Of a DNA stretch of 64,000 nucleotides, positions 1-13,299 are shown in pieces. This DNA comes from Antedon mediterranea (Eukaryota > Echinodermata > Crinoidea > Comatulida > Antedonidae): assembly GCF_964355755.1 (NCBI RefSeq), contig NC_092676.1, positions 15,546,288 through 15,610,287 of the forward strand. The letters are read 5' to 3'. The notes under the pieces are model-generated. The model saw only the letters and a list, made by a program, of their open reading frames with translations, was not told where the DNA came from and did not search any database. How positions within the stretch are numbered: position 1 is the first letter of the stretch; the number at the start of each line of letters is the position of its first letter. The position numbers were made by a program, and so were the translations under genes.

Positions 1-618
1 CGTCAGGTGATGAACGTTTCCACGACATAACCACCAGCTACCCCGTAAATTTGAAAAACTACAAATGTAAACAGTTGTTTTTATGCTAATAATACTTTTA
101 TAGAAAATTCTAAGACGTGAATTTTATTTTCCTTCTCGCTTATTTATCCAATGTTTTTTTTTCAAAACCACGTTAAATACCGTAGTCAATTGCATATCGA
201 TTATGTTCAAACACGTACTTTCGGTATTAAGAAAAGTAGCATCGTCTCCACAATATCGTATACCTCATTTATCATTGAATCACTGTAATTTTGAAATAGA
301 ACCTAGATGTTGTTCGTGTAATTTGACTTCATTCATTAAATGTAATCGAAATTTTGAAATGGTAGATTTGAACGTTGAAACTCAACCACATTTATTTTTG
401 AAATTTATAAATCGATTTCGACATTTTCGCATTTTGTGTATGGTCGAAATTGTCTTATCGTTATCAGACGTTAAAGAATAACGTTAAAACTGTCATCAGT
501 CAGTATTGTACACGATACAAATACGACAAGATTGAAAACTTGAATATTCTAAAACAAAATACATATATTCATTGGTTTGGATTTGTTGGCATGGTAACCT
601 GTTACTAAAGAATTTTAA
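1..618. other. Unassigned AT-rich sequence
   Basis: There is no recognisable gene. A 92-codon open frame at 203-481 (+) has no domain I recognise and no supporting splice or family signal, so I do not call it as a gene. Confidence 0.5.
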
Positions 619-904
619 ATTCTGTCCTCGTCCTCTGCCATTAGATTCTGTCCTCGTCCTCTGCCATTAGATTCTGTCCTCGTCCTCTGCCATTAGATTC
701 TGTCCTCGTCCTCTGCCATTAGATTCTGTCCTCGTCCTCTGCCATTAGATTCTGTCCTCGTCCTCTGCCATTAGATTCTGTCCTCATCCTCTGCCATTAG
801 ATTCTGTCCTCGTCCTCTGCCATTAGATTCTGTCCTCGTCCTCTGCCATTAGATTCTGTCCTCGTCCTCTGCCATTAGATTCTGTCCTCGTCCTCTGCCA
901 TTAG
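619..904. repeat. 26-bp minisatellite, 11 copies
   Basis: Eleven head-to-tail copies of a 26-bp unit starting ATTCTGTCCTCGTCC occupy exactly 286 bp. Copies are almost identical; the one substitution I see is a CTCGTCC to CTCATCC change near 785. The + strand is strongly pyrimidine-rich, so the array is strand-asymmetric. Homogeneity suggests recent expansion or ongoing homogenisation. Confidence 0.97.
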
Positions 905-2384
905 ATTATATCCGCTATTTTCATACCAATTCTCTTTCTCTAACTTTTAAAACTCCATAATTATTACCATTCCATGCTTTGTTTTTTAAAATGAAAATGG
1001 AAACTCTTGAATTATTTTTTATTATGGTTTATTGTTTACGGATTCGAAATAAAACAAATAAATAGGCCTATAGGCACATCATTTTTTCAGGTTACGGTAA
1101 GTAGACATTTAGTTTTCTCTAACTTTAACTGCTATATGTTAGGTTAGGTTGTATGACTTATTTAATTTATTTTGGTAGTATTTTAGGGTTGGTCTTTTGG
1201 TTAAATTTGACACAGATATGTACGTTTTGATCGATCAGGCTTAGATGTAGGCTTGCTTCGTTTTAATGCAGAATTATGCCTCGGATTGTGTGTGGGCCAT
1301 TAGCTAGTAGACATTGTTGTGTTCATTTCCAGCAGAAGGTCTTGATGTGCTGGCAATTCAAACTTAACTTCGATTTTTATATTACCAACGCCATATACAT
1401 GGCTGCAGTCGCGTGGTCAAGTTAGTGTTTACCGACCGAACACCGACCGACCGACCAACCGACCGACCGACCGACCAACCGACCGACCGATATAGTGAGC
1501 TGTAAAATATTTTACATTTAGGTGTACATACATTTTTACAGAAGCGCTATTGAAAATAGGAGTTCATTACTCATCAAATAATTTGAAAAGAGGTGATGCA
1601 TTGAGAGAGATGGTAAATTGTAGTTTGAAAGATTCTAACTTTAGATCTTATCTTGATTAATCTATACAGGTGAACCTAGAATTAAGATATTAGATAAATG
1701 TTTAAGAGTTATTAATCTAATACAAATTATTTATCTACTGGAAATTCTTAAGGGCAAAAAAATGTAAAATCGCATTTCGAAAGATGATTGTTGTATTTTG
1801 TATGTAGTGTATTGTATGACTTAAAAGTAACTACAGATTTTGACTTTTTTGAAAAGGTGATTTTTTTTTTCTCAAAACAGTTGAATGAAGAGAAAGAATA
1901 TTTTTTAAATTTTGAAAAGAAAGAAAGATAAATGAACACAGCATGCATCTGTTGGATTTTCTTCATTAATCATGAAGTGTTTTTAATATTAGCGATAGCC
2001 GTATGAGATTTGCTTTCGTAAATCCTACTTCAATTGTTATATGAAGTTACGAGTAGCATAAAGCACTCCTTACACACAATTATATTTTTGAGGTATTATC
2101 CGCTTCACTCGAATGTAAATCATCTAGGACTATGTCATTACTTATTAATTGTTTTCTTATCCATAAATTGTTTATCAAAATCAGCACTTTGATATATAAT
2201 ATAAAAAATCGAAAAAATGCAAGTATTTGTAGGGTACAAATATATAAGAGGTATGCTAAAATACAATGCATGTTCTGATATCCCTGTTTAACACATGCAT
2301 GACAATTGCTCATATTAAGTTTCTGCAAACATGCGCTATACATACTAAGGCTACAACAAGTATATGCTTATATGTTGTATGAGT
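905..2384. other. Unassigned sequence with a tetranucleotide tract
   Basis: No gene was recognised. The stretch includes an imperfect (ACCG/ACCA)n tract at about 1431-1490. Just before it, at about 1390-1440, is a reverse-orientation copy of the motif joining the GGTAAACACTAACT word to a GCACGCGACTG-like word. That motif also appears at 12505-13290 and 17690-17765. Confidence 0.6.
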
Positions 2385-5300
2385 ACAACACTTTTGCGCA
2401 GGATACAGCATCTTTGTGTAGGATACAACAAACGTGCGTCTACAGGATAAGCATTCTCGTGTAGGATCAGTGTCCTTGAATACGATACAGAATCTTTGTG
2501 TAAGATACAGTATATTCTTGTAGGATACATCATCATCGTGTAGGACAGTTTCCTCGTGTAGGACACACTACTCTTGCGCATGATGCAACATCGTCGTGTA
2601 GGATAAAGTATCCTTGTATGGAATAATCATCGTGTATGGATACCACACATCGTGTAGGATATAAAGTCTCCTTGTTTAGAATACAGTACTCTTGCATAGA
2701 ATACCGCATCATCGTGTATGGATACCACATCGTGTAGGATATAAAGTCTCCTTGCTTAGAATACAGCACTCTTGCATTGAATACCGCATCATCGTGTAGG
2801 ATACCACATCGTGTAGGATATAAAGTCTCCTTGTTTAGAATACAGTACTCTTGCATAGAATACCGCATCATCGTGTAGGATACCACATCGTGTAGGATAT
2901 AAAGTCTCCTTGTTTAGAATACAGTACTCTTGCATAGAATACCGCATCATCGTGTAGGATACCACATCGTGTAGGATATAAAGTCTCCTTGCTTAGAATA
3001 CAGTACTCTTGCATAGAATACCGCATCATCGTGTATGGATACCACATCGTGTAAGGTATAAAGTCTCCTTGCTTAGAATACAGTACTCTTGCATAGAATA
3101 CTGCATCATCGTGTATGGATACCACATCGTGTAAGGTATAAAGTCTCCTTGCTTAGAATACAGCACTCTTGCATAGAATACCGCATCATCGTGTATGGAT
3201 ACCACATCGTGTAAAGATATAAAGTCTCCTTGCTTAGAATACAGCACTCTTGCATAGAATACCGCATCATCGTGTAGGATACCACATCGTGTAGGATATA
3301 AAGTATCCTTGTTTAGAATACAGCACTCTTGCATAGAATACCGCATCATCGTGTAGGATACCACATCGTGTAGGATATAAAGTCTCCTTGTTTAGAATAA
3401 AGTACTCTTGCATAGAATACCGCATCATCGTGTATGGATACCACATCGTGTAGGATATAAAGCCTTCTTGTTTAGAATACAGTACTCTTGCATAGAATAA
3501 CGCATCATCGTGTAGGATACCACATCGTGTAGGATATAAAGTCTTCTTGTTTAGAATACAGCACTCTTGCATAGAATACCGCATCATCGTGTAGGATACC
3601 ACATCGTGTAGGATATAAAGTCTCCTTGTTTAGAATACAGCACTCTTGCATAGAATACCGCATCATCGTGTAGGATACCACATCGTGTAGGATATAAAGT
3701 CTCCTTGTTTAGAATACAGCACTCTTGCATAGAATACCGCATCATCGTGTAGGATACCACATCGTGTAGGATATAAAGTCTTCTTGTTTAGAATACAGCA
3801 CTCTTGCATAGAATACCGCATCATCGTGTAGGATACCACATCGTGTAGGATATAAAGTCTGCTTGTTTAGAATACAGCACTCTTGCATAGAATACCGCAT
3901 CATCGTGTAGGATACCACATCGTGAAGGATATAAAGTCTGCTTGTTTAGAATACAGTACTCTTGCATAGAATACCGCATCATCGTGTAGGATACCACATC
4001 GTGTAGGATATAAAGTATCCTTGTTTAGAATACAGCACTCTTGCATAGAATACTGCATCATCGTGTAGGATACCACATCGTGTAGGATATAAAGTCTCCT
4101 TGTTTAGAATACAGCACTCTTGCATAGAATACCGCATCATCGTGTATGGATACCACATCGTGTAGGATATAAAGTCTCCTTGCTTAGAATACAGCACTCT
4201 TGCATAGAATACCGCATCATCGTGTAGGATACCACATCGTGTAGGATATAAAGTATCCTTGTTTAGAATACAGCACTCTTGCATAGAATACCGCATCATC
4301 GTGTAGGATACCACATCGTGTAGGATATAAAGTCTCCTTGCTTAGAATACAGCACTCTTGCATAGAATACTGCATCATCGTGTAGGATACCACATCGTGT
4401 AGGATATAAAGTCTTCTTGTTTAGAATACAGTACTCTTGCATAGAATACCGCATCATCGTGTATGGATACCACATCGTGTAGGATATAAAGTCTCCTTGT
4501 TTAGAATACAGCACTCTTGCATAGAATACCGCATCATCGTGTATGGATACCACATCGTGTAGGATATAAAGTCTCCTTGTTTAGAATACAGCACTCTTGC
4601 ATAGAATACCGCATCATCGTGTAGGATACCACATCGTGTAGGATATAAAGTCTTCTTGTTTAGAATACAGCACTCTTGCATAGAATACTGCATCATCGTG
4701 TATGGATACCACATCGTGTAGGATATAAAGTCTCTTTGTTTAGAATACAGCACTCTTGCATAGAATACTGCATCATCGTTTATGGATACCACATCGTGTA
4801 GGATATAAAGTATCCTTGCTTAGAATACAGCACTCTTGCATAGAATACCGCATCATCGTGTAGGATACCACATCGTGTAGGATATAAAGTCTCCTTGTTT
4901 AGAATACAGCACTCTTGCATAGAATACCGCATCATCGTGTATGGATACCACATCGTGTAGGATATAAAGTCTCCTTGTTTAGAATACAGCACTCTTGCAT
5001 AGAATACCGCATCATCGTGTATGGATACCACATCGTGTAGGATATAAAGTCTCCTTGTTTAGAATACAGCACTCTTGCATAGAATACCGCATCATCGTGT
5101 ATGGATACCACATCGTGTAGGATATAAAGTCTCCTTGTTTAGAATACAGCACTCTTGCATAGAATACCGCATCATCGTGTATGGATACCACATCGTGTAG
5201 GATATAAAGTCTCCTTGTTTAGAATACAGCACTCTTGCATAGAATACTGCATCATCGTGTAGGATACCACATCGTGTAGGATATAAAGTCTTCTTGTTTA

Positions 5301-8300
5301 GAATACAGCACTCTTGCATAGAATACCGCATCATCGTGTAGGATACCACATCGTGTAGGATATAAAGTCTCCTTGTTTAGAATACAGCACTCTTGCATAG
5401 AATACTGCATCATCGTGTAGGATACCACATCGTGTAGGATATAAAGTCTCCTTGTTTAGAATACAGCACTCTTGCATAGAATACTGCATCATCGTGTAGG
5501 ATACCACATCGTGTAGGATATAAAGTCTCCTTGTTTAGAATACAGCACTCTTGCATAGAATACTGCATCATCGTGTAGGATACCACATCGTGTAGGATAT
5601 AAAGCCTTCTTGTTTAGAATACAGCACTCTTGCATAGAATACCGCATCATCGTGTAGGATACCACATCGTGTAGGATATAAAGTCTTCTTGTTTAGAATA
5701 CAGCACTCTTGCATAGAATACCGCATCATCGTGTATGGATACCACATCGTGTAGGATATAAAGCCTTCTTGTTTAGAATACAGCACTCTTGCATAGAATA
5801 CCGCATCATCGTGTAGGATACCACATCGTGTAGGATATAAAGTATCCTTGTTTAGAATACAGCACTCTTGCATAGAATACCGCATCATCGTGTAGGATAC
5901 CACATCGTGTAGGATATAAAGTCTTCTTGTTTAGAATACAGCACTCTTGCATAGAATACCGCATCATCGTGTAGGATACCACATCGTGTAGGATATAAAG
6001 TCTTCTTGTTTAGAATACAGCACTCTTGCATAGAATACCGCATCATCGTGTAGGATACCACATCGTGTAGGATATAAAGTATCCTTGTTTAGAATACAGC
6101 ACTCTTGCATAGAATACTGCATCATCGTGTAGGATACCACATCGTGTAGGATATAAAGTATCCTTGTTTAGAATACAGCACTCTTGCATAGAATACCGCA
6201 TCATCGTTTATGGATACCACATCATGTAGGATATAAAGTATCCTTGTTTAGAATACAGCACTCTTGCATAGAATACCGCATCATCGTGTAGGATACCACA
6301 TCGTGTAGGATATAAAGTCTTCTTGTTTAGAATACAGCACTCTTGCATAGAATACTGCATCATCGTGTATGGATACCACATCGTGTAGGATATAAAGTCT
6401 CTTTGTTTAGAATACAGCACTCTTGCATAGAATACTGCATCATCGTGTAGGATACCACATCGTAAAGGATATAAAGTATCCTTGTTTAGAATACAGCACT
6501 CTTGCATAGAATACCGCATCATCGTGTAGGATACCACATCGTGTAGGATATAAAGTCTCCTTGTTTAGAATACAGCACTCTTGCATAGAATACCGCATCA
6601 TCGTGTATGGATACCACATCGTGTAGGATATAAAGTCTCCTTGTTTAGAATACAGCACTCTTGCATAGAATACCGCATCATCGTGTATGGATACCACATC
6701 GTGTAGGATATAAAGTCTCCTTGTTTAGAATACAGCACTCTTGCATAGAATACCGCATCATCGTGTATGGATACCACATCGTGTAGGATATAAAGTCTCC
6801 TTGTTTAGAATACAGCACTCTTGCATAGAATACCGCATCATCGTGTATGGATACCACATCGTGTAGGATATAAAGTCTCCTTGTTTAGAATACAGCACTC
6901 TTGCATAGAATACTGCATCATCGTGTAGGATACCACATCGTGTAGGATATAAAGTCTTCTTGTTTAGAATACAGCACTCTTGCATAGAATACCGCATCAT
7001 CGTGTAGGATACCACATCGTGTAGGATATAAAGTCTCCTTGTTTAGAATACAGCACTCTTGCATAGAATACTGCATCATCGTGTAGGATACCACATCGTG
7101 TAGGATATAAAGTCTCCTTGTTTAGAATACAGCACTCTTGCATAGAATACTGCATCATCGTGTAGGATACCACATCGTGTAGGATATAAAGTCTCCTTGT
7201 TTAGAATACAGCACTCTTGCATAGAATACTGCATCATCGTGTAGGATACCACATCGTGTAGGATATAAAGCCTTCTTGTTTAGAATACAGCACTCTTGCA
7301 TAGAATACCGCATCATCGTGTAGGATACCACATCGTGTAGGATATAAAGTCTTCTTGTTTAGAATACAGCACTCTTGCATAGAATACCGCATCATCGTGT
7401 ATGGATACCACATCGTGTAGGATATAAAGCCTTCTTGTTTAGAATACAGCACTCTTGCATAGAATACCGCATCATCGTGTAGGATACCACATCGTGTAGG
7501 ATATAAAGTATCCTTGTTTAGAATACAGCACTCTTGCATAGAATACCGCATCATCGTGTAGGATACCACATCGTGTAGGATATAAAGTCTTCTTGTTTAG
7601 AATACAGCACTCTTGCATAGAATACCGCATCATCGTGTAGGATACCACATCGTGTAGGATATAAAGTCTTCTTGTTTAGAATACAGCACTCTTGCATAGA
7701 ATACCGCATCATCGTGTAGGATACCACATCGTGTAGGATATAAAGTATCCTTGTTTAGAATACAGCACTCTTGCATAGAATACTGCATCATCGTGTAGGA
7801 TACCACATCGTGTAGGATATAAAGTATCCTTGTTTAGAATACAGCACTCTTGCATAGAATACCGCATCATCGTTTATGGATACCACATCATGTAGGATAT
7901 AAAGTATCCTTGTTTAGAATACAGCACTCTTGCATAGAATACCGCATCATCGTGTAGGATACCACATCGTGTAGGATATAAAGTCTCCTTGTTTAGAATA
8001 CAGTACTCTTGCATAGAATACCGCATCATCGTGTAGGATACCACATCGTGTAGGATATAAAGTATCCTTGTTTAGAATACAGCACTCTTGCATAGAATAC
8101 CGCATCATCGTGTAGGATACCACATCGTAAAGGATATAAAGTATCCTTGTTTAGAATACAGCACTCTTGCATAGAATACCGCATCATCGTGTAGGATACC
8201 ACATCGTGTAGGATATAAAGTCTTCTTGTTTAGAATACAGCACTCTTGCATAGAATACCGCATCATCGTGTATGGATACCACATCGTGTAGGATATAAAG

Positions 8301-10443
8301 TCTCCTTGCTTAGAATACAGCACTCTTGCATAGAATACTGCATCATCGTGTAGGATACCACATCGTGTAGGATATAAAGTATCCTTGCTTAGAATACAGC
8401 ACTCTTGCATAGAATACTGCATCATCGTGTAGGATACCACATCGTGTAGGATATAAAGTCTCCTTGCTTAGAATACAGCACTCTTGCATAGAATATCGCA
8501 TCATCGTGTAGGATACCACATCGTGTAGGATATAAAGTATCCTTGTTTAGAATACAGCACTCTTGCATAGAATACCGCATCATCGTTTATGGATACCACA
8601 TCGTGTAGGATATAAAGTCTCCTTGCTTAGAATACAGCACTCTTGCATAGAATACCGCATCATCGTGTAGGATACCACATCGTGTAGGATATAAAGTATC
8701 CTTGTTTAGAATACAGCACTCTTGCATAGAATACCGCATCATCGTTTATGGATACCACATCGTGTAGGATATAAAGTATCCTTGTTTAGAATACAGTACT
8801 CTTGCATAGAATACCGCATCATCGTGTATGGATACCACATCGTGTAGGATATAAAGTATCCTTGTTTAGAATACAGCACTCTTGCATAGAATACCGCATC
8901 ATCGTGTAGGATACCACATCGTAAAGGATATAAAGTATCCTTGTTTAGAATACAGCACTCTTGCATAGAATACCGCATCATCGTGTAGGATACCACATCG
9001 TGTAGGATATAAAGTCTTCTTGTTTAGAATACAGCACTCTTGCATAGAATACCGCATCATCGTGTATGGATACCACATCGTGTAGGATATAAAGTCTCCT
9101 TGCTTAGAATACAGCACTCTTGCATAGAATACCGCATCATCGTGTAGGATACCACATCGTGTAGGATATAAAGTATCCTTGCTTAGAATACAGCACTCTT
9201 GCATAGAATACTGCATCATCGTGTAGGATACCACATCGTGTAGGATATAAAGTCTCCTTGTTTAGAATACAGCACTCTTGCATAGAATACCGCATCATCG
9301 TGTAGGATACCACATCGTGTAGGATATAAAGTCTCCTTGCTTAGAATACAGCACTCTTGCATAGAATACCGCATCATCGTGTATGGATACCACATCGTGT
9401 AGGATATAAAGTATCCTTGCTTAGAATACAGCACTCTTGCATAGAATACTGCATCATCGTGTAGGATACCACATCGTGTAGGATATAAAGTCTTCTTGTT
9501 AAGAATACAGTACTCTTGCATAGAATACCGCATCATCGTGTAGGATACCACATCGTGTAGGATATAAAGTCTCCTTGCTTAGAATACAGCACTCTTGCAT
9601 AGAATACCGCATCATCGTGTATGGATACCACATCGTGTAGGATATAAAGTCTCCTTGCTTAGAATACAGCACTCTTGCATAGAATACCGCATCATCGTGT
9701 AGGATACCACATCGTGTAGGATATAAAGTCTCCTTGCTTAGAATACAGCACTCTTGCATAGAATACCGCATCATCGTGTAGGATACCACATCGTGTAGGA
9801 TATAAAGTATCCTTGCTTAGAATACAGCACTCTTGCATAGAATACCGCATCATCGTGTAGGATACCACATCGTGTAGGATATAAAGTCTCCTTGCTTAGA
9901 ATACAGCACTCTTGCATAGAATACCGCATCATCGTGTATGGATACCACATCGTGTAGGATATAAAGTATCCTTGCTTAGAATACAGCACTCTTGCATAGA
10001 ATACTGCATCATCGTGTAGGATACCACATCGTGTAGGATATAAAGTATCCTTGCTTAGAATACAGCACTCTTGCATAGAATACCGCATCATCGTGTAGGA
10101 TACCACATCGTGTAGGATATAAAGTCTCCTTGCTTAGAATACAGCACTCTTGCATAGAATACCGCATCATCGTGTAGGATACCACATCGTGTAGGATATA
10201 AAGTCTCCTTGCTTAGAATACAGCACTCTTGCATAGAATACAGCATCTCCGTGTAGGATACAGCATCTCCGTGTAGGATACAGCATCATCGTGTAGGATA
10301 CAGCATCTCCGTGTAGGATACAGCATCTCCGTGTAGGATACAGCATCTCCGTGTAGGATACAGCATCTCCGTGTAGGATACAGCATCTCCGTGTAGGATA
10401 CAGCATCTCCGTGTAGGATACAGCATCTCCGTGTAGGATACAA
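2385..10443. repeat. Large 79/80-bp satellite array with higher-order repeats
   Basis: About 95 tandem copies of a 79-bp unit (80 bp where GTAGGAT becomes GTATGGAT) fill about 2638-10240. Each unit decomposes into four related subunits of about 17, 22, 20 and 20 bp that resemble ACAGCATCTCCGTGTAGGAT. The left edge (2385-2637) consists of diverged monomers. The right edge (10241-10440) is exactly ten 20-bp monomers. Rare variants show higher-order duplication. The block around 4630-6296 is repeated next to itself at about 6297-7963 (period 1,666 bp), and the block at 8105 recurs at 8899 (period 794 bp). On the minus strand the units are open for 85-111 codons in places. 79 is not a multiple of 3 and no fixed frame is kept, so I regard these frames as non-coding. 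Confidence 0.97.
10241..10440. repeat. Terminal block of ten 20-bp monomers
   Basis: Ten consecutive 20-bp units (CAGCATCTCCGTGTAGGATA), one with CATCATC in place of CATCTCC, form the right edge of the satellite. They are simpler than the 79-bp units and match their subunits, so they look like the ancestral monomer or a secondary expansion of a single subunit. Confidence 0.95.
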
Positions 10444-11489
10444 CTTTCACTATGTTCACCAACATGTTAATGCTTTTTAAATTGTCGATCTCTAACGCAA
10501 AGTCATCAAATTATGAATTATTACTTTATGAAAATTAAAAAATAATTTATGATTACATAAATACAAGGTTAAAAAATTAATATATTTTGAAAATGAATGA
10601 ATGCTGTACGTTTACTATTGTTTTAATGTGTACTCTTGTCAATAGATGGGTCTATACGTTGGTGGCATATGTACGGTGTTAGCGACATATCAGGAAATCT
10701 TATTATGTTTTTTCTGTTGACGTGTTTTGTATCATATCTTCAACATTTTAACAATCATTGATTGCACGTTGATAAGGCCATGGGCAAAAATGAATCAAAA
10801 AGCATTGAATGGTTAAATTCAAGATGAAATAACATCAATTGACCAAATTAACAGTCACAAAAAGTTTATGCTTAGATTATTGAAGTGAATAGAAATGGGT
10901 ATTAACGTAGCTGCATTTTAAACGTCTCGATTGAAAAAATGACCCGCAATCAATAATGAATTCACACAAAACAGTAATTTAATATGCAAATATTTCAGTT
11001 ATGCATTTCAGTTCAATTTATTTCCAAGGTTTGTCGATATATTTGAAGACATTTTATGTAAAGACATTATTTTTATAGCTCATAAACCAAATTTATTTAT
11101 TAAACCAAGGAAGAGTGAAATTATTCACTATTATGATTAAACCGAAGCCATTAGGATGTTATAATTCACGAAAGGTATGTAAGTTGAATCATGTGTTATT
11201 GAACATGTTTGTCAATATGTTTTGTGACAGATTTTAAGGAGATATAATATTTGTATTCCAATCCAAACCAATGATACTGACCGTCCAAAAGGTCACTAAA
11301 TTTAAAGACTTCTGGCCTTATTCACACTAAAAAAGGTATAGGCCTAACATTAGGAAATGTTAGGGTTACGTTACTTTTGAGTTGTATTTTTTCAGCATCT
11401 TTTGATTATAATTGATGTGATATTTATAACATAGACTTGGACTTTAAATGTATAGCTAACTTGGACATTGAAACAAACAACTATTTGAA
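10444..11489. other. Unassigned AT-rich sequence
   Basis: I see no coding region, RNA gene or clear repeat here. Confidence 0.5.
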
Positions 11490-11898
11490 CTAGGTGTATT
11501 ATTTGGACTACTACTGACCGATGACAACAACAGATAAATGTTAGGTGTAATTATTTGGACTACTACTGACCGATGACAACAACAGATAAATGTTAGGTGT
11601 ATTATTTGGACTCCTACTGACCGATGACAACAACAGATAAATGTTAGGTGTATTATTTGGACTCCTACTGACCGATGACAACAACAGATAAATGTTAGGT
11701 GTATTATTTGGACTCCTACTGACCGATGACAACAACAGATAAATGTTAGGTGTATTATTTGGACTCCTACTGACCGATGACAACAATAGATAAATGTTAG
11801 GTGTATTATTTGGACTCCTACTGACCGATGACAACAACAGATAAATGTTAGGTGTATTATTTGGACTCCTACTGACCGATGACAACAACAGATAAATG
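11490..11898. repeat. 51-bp minisatellite, 8 copies
   Basis: Eight near-identical 51-bp units (TTAGGTGTATTATTTGG at the unit start, GATAAATG at the end) are arranged head to tail. One copy has a single inserted A. Because 51 is divisible by 3, the minus strand shows repetitive open frames of 17 residues per unit in two frames. This is a consequence of the period and not evidence for a protein. Confidence 0.97.
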
Positions 11899-12039
11899 TT
11901 ATTGGAATAGCATTATACATTATTGATTCGGGAGTATTTTTGTAGGCCAATAGTTTTTGATAAAACATAAAATTAAACTTAATTTATTTAAAAACATTAT
12001 GCAATTATGATCACAAATAATGAATGGCGTTCTCTAAGT

Positions 12040-12425
12040 AAACAAGAATATTTCTTACAAAAAACGCTGCTCGCTTATTGTTATTGCTAAGGCCAAATCT
12101 GGGGGTCACTTCATCACGCCTAGATACTTCAAGTATCCTATTACAAACAAAAACTGTTTTGATAATAATTCAATGATTATCTGACAGCGAATTATACTAA
12201 TATCATGGGACTCATAAATACCAGAAATGCTTTGGGATTTGTCGTTAGACTCTTTTCCCAGCCGTTTTTTGGATTCAACAGGTGGTACCTATAAATTATA
12301 GTAGAGTTTCCATTTTAACAAAAATGTCAAAGTGTAGTACTATAACTGCTGCTTGATTTCATCTAATAAATGAGTCATCTCGTGTGACGTAGCGGGCTAG
12401 AGCAGCAGCGTGAAAATATACATGA
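12040..12425 (+). mobile_element. MITE-like dispersed repeat, family A copy 1
   Basis: This segment starts near ATATTTCTTACAAAAAACGC and ends near GAGCAGCAGCGTGAAAATA. It recurs almost base for base in reverse orientation at about 46785-47165, and in a diverged + copy spread over about 25450-26060. The ends carry short inverted ACGCTGCTC/GAGCAGCAGCGT motifs, as in a non-autonomous TIR element. No coding capacity is seen. Confidence 0.8.
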
Positions 12426-12504
12426 AATTTTATTATTATACATATTATTATTATTTGATAAATAATGTTTTAACCCATTTTCAACATTTTTTTTTTTCAA
12501 ATTT

Positions 12505-13290
12505 TGGTCGGTTGGTCAGTCGTCCGGTCGGTAAACACTAACTTGAGCACGCGACTGAAGCCATGTATATGGCCTTGTTAGTTATTTTGACACTGGATAC
12601 TAGTACTTGGAGGCAAATATAAATGTTTTAAACAATATTGTTCAACATTTTTTTACATTTTTAGCAATTTCGGTCGGTTGGTCAGTCGGTAAACACTAAC
12701 TCATAGGCCTATTCATATTTTTTTTCGTTATTTTGACACTGGATATTAATACTTGGAGGCAAATATAAATGTTTTAAAACATTTTCCAACATTTTTTAAA
12801 CATTTACAGTTGGTCGGTCGGTAAACACTAACTCATATTCATATTTTCTTTATTTTTACAGTTATATATACCTGGAGGCAAATATAAATGTTTTAAAACA
12901 ATTTTCAACATTTTAAAAAATGTTCAAAATTTTGGTCGGTTGGTCAGTCGGTTTGTCGGTCGGTAAACACTAACTTGAGCACGCGACTGAAGCCATGTAT
13001 ATGGCCTTGTTTGATTTTTTGACACTGGATACTAGTTCTTCGAGGCAAATATAAATGTTTTAAACAATTTTTCAACATTTCTTTTACATTTTCAGCAATT
13101 TCGGTCAGTTGGTCAGTCGGTAAACACTAACTCATATTCATATTTTTTCGTTATTTTGACACTGGATATTAATACTTGGAGGCAAATATAAATGTTTTTA
13201 AAAATGTTTTAACATTTTCAGTAATTTTGGTCGGTTGGTCGGTCGGTCGGTAGGTCAGTAAACACTAACTCAAATTTGCGCCTTGATATT
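12505..13290. repeat. Degenerate tandem array, ~125-170-bp units
   Basis: Five full units plus one partial unit each begin with a run of GGTCGGTTGGTC-like words, continue GGTAAACACTAACT, and then carry GACACTGGATA and GGAGGCAAATATAAATG. Units 1 and 4 contain an additional segment with GCACGCGACTGAAGCC that units 2, 3 and 5 lack, so long and short unit types are interspersed. Confidence 0.9.
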
Positions 13291-13299
13291 TTTGGATAT

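Noticed and set aside
203-481. 92-codon frame on the plus strand
   Set aside because: No domain, no signal peptide, no supporting splice sites. Length is within chance for this region.
2351-10443. Many 76-117-codon minus-strand frames with repeating MVSYTMMRYSMQ-like sequence
   Set aside because: They are translations of the 79/80-bp satellite. The period is not a multiple of 3, no frame continues across the array, and start and stop positions simply repeat with the units.
2385-10443. CRISPR-like repetitive array
   Set aside because: There are no unique spacers between repeats, and the setting is an intron-bearing eukaryotic contig.
11456-11968. 170- and 115-codon minus frames with 17-residue repeats
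   Set aside because: They arise because the 51-bp minisatellite has a period divisible by 3. Two different frames are open at once, there is no family resemblance, and ends coincide with the array.
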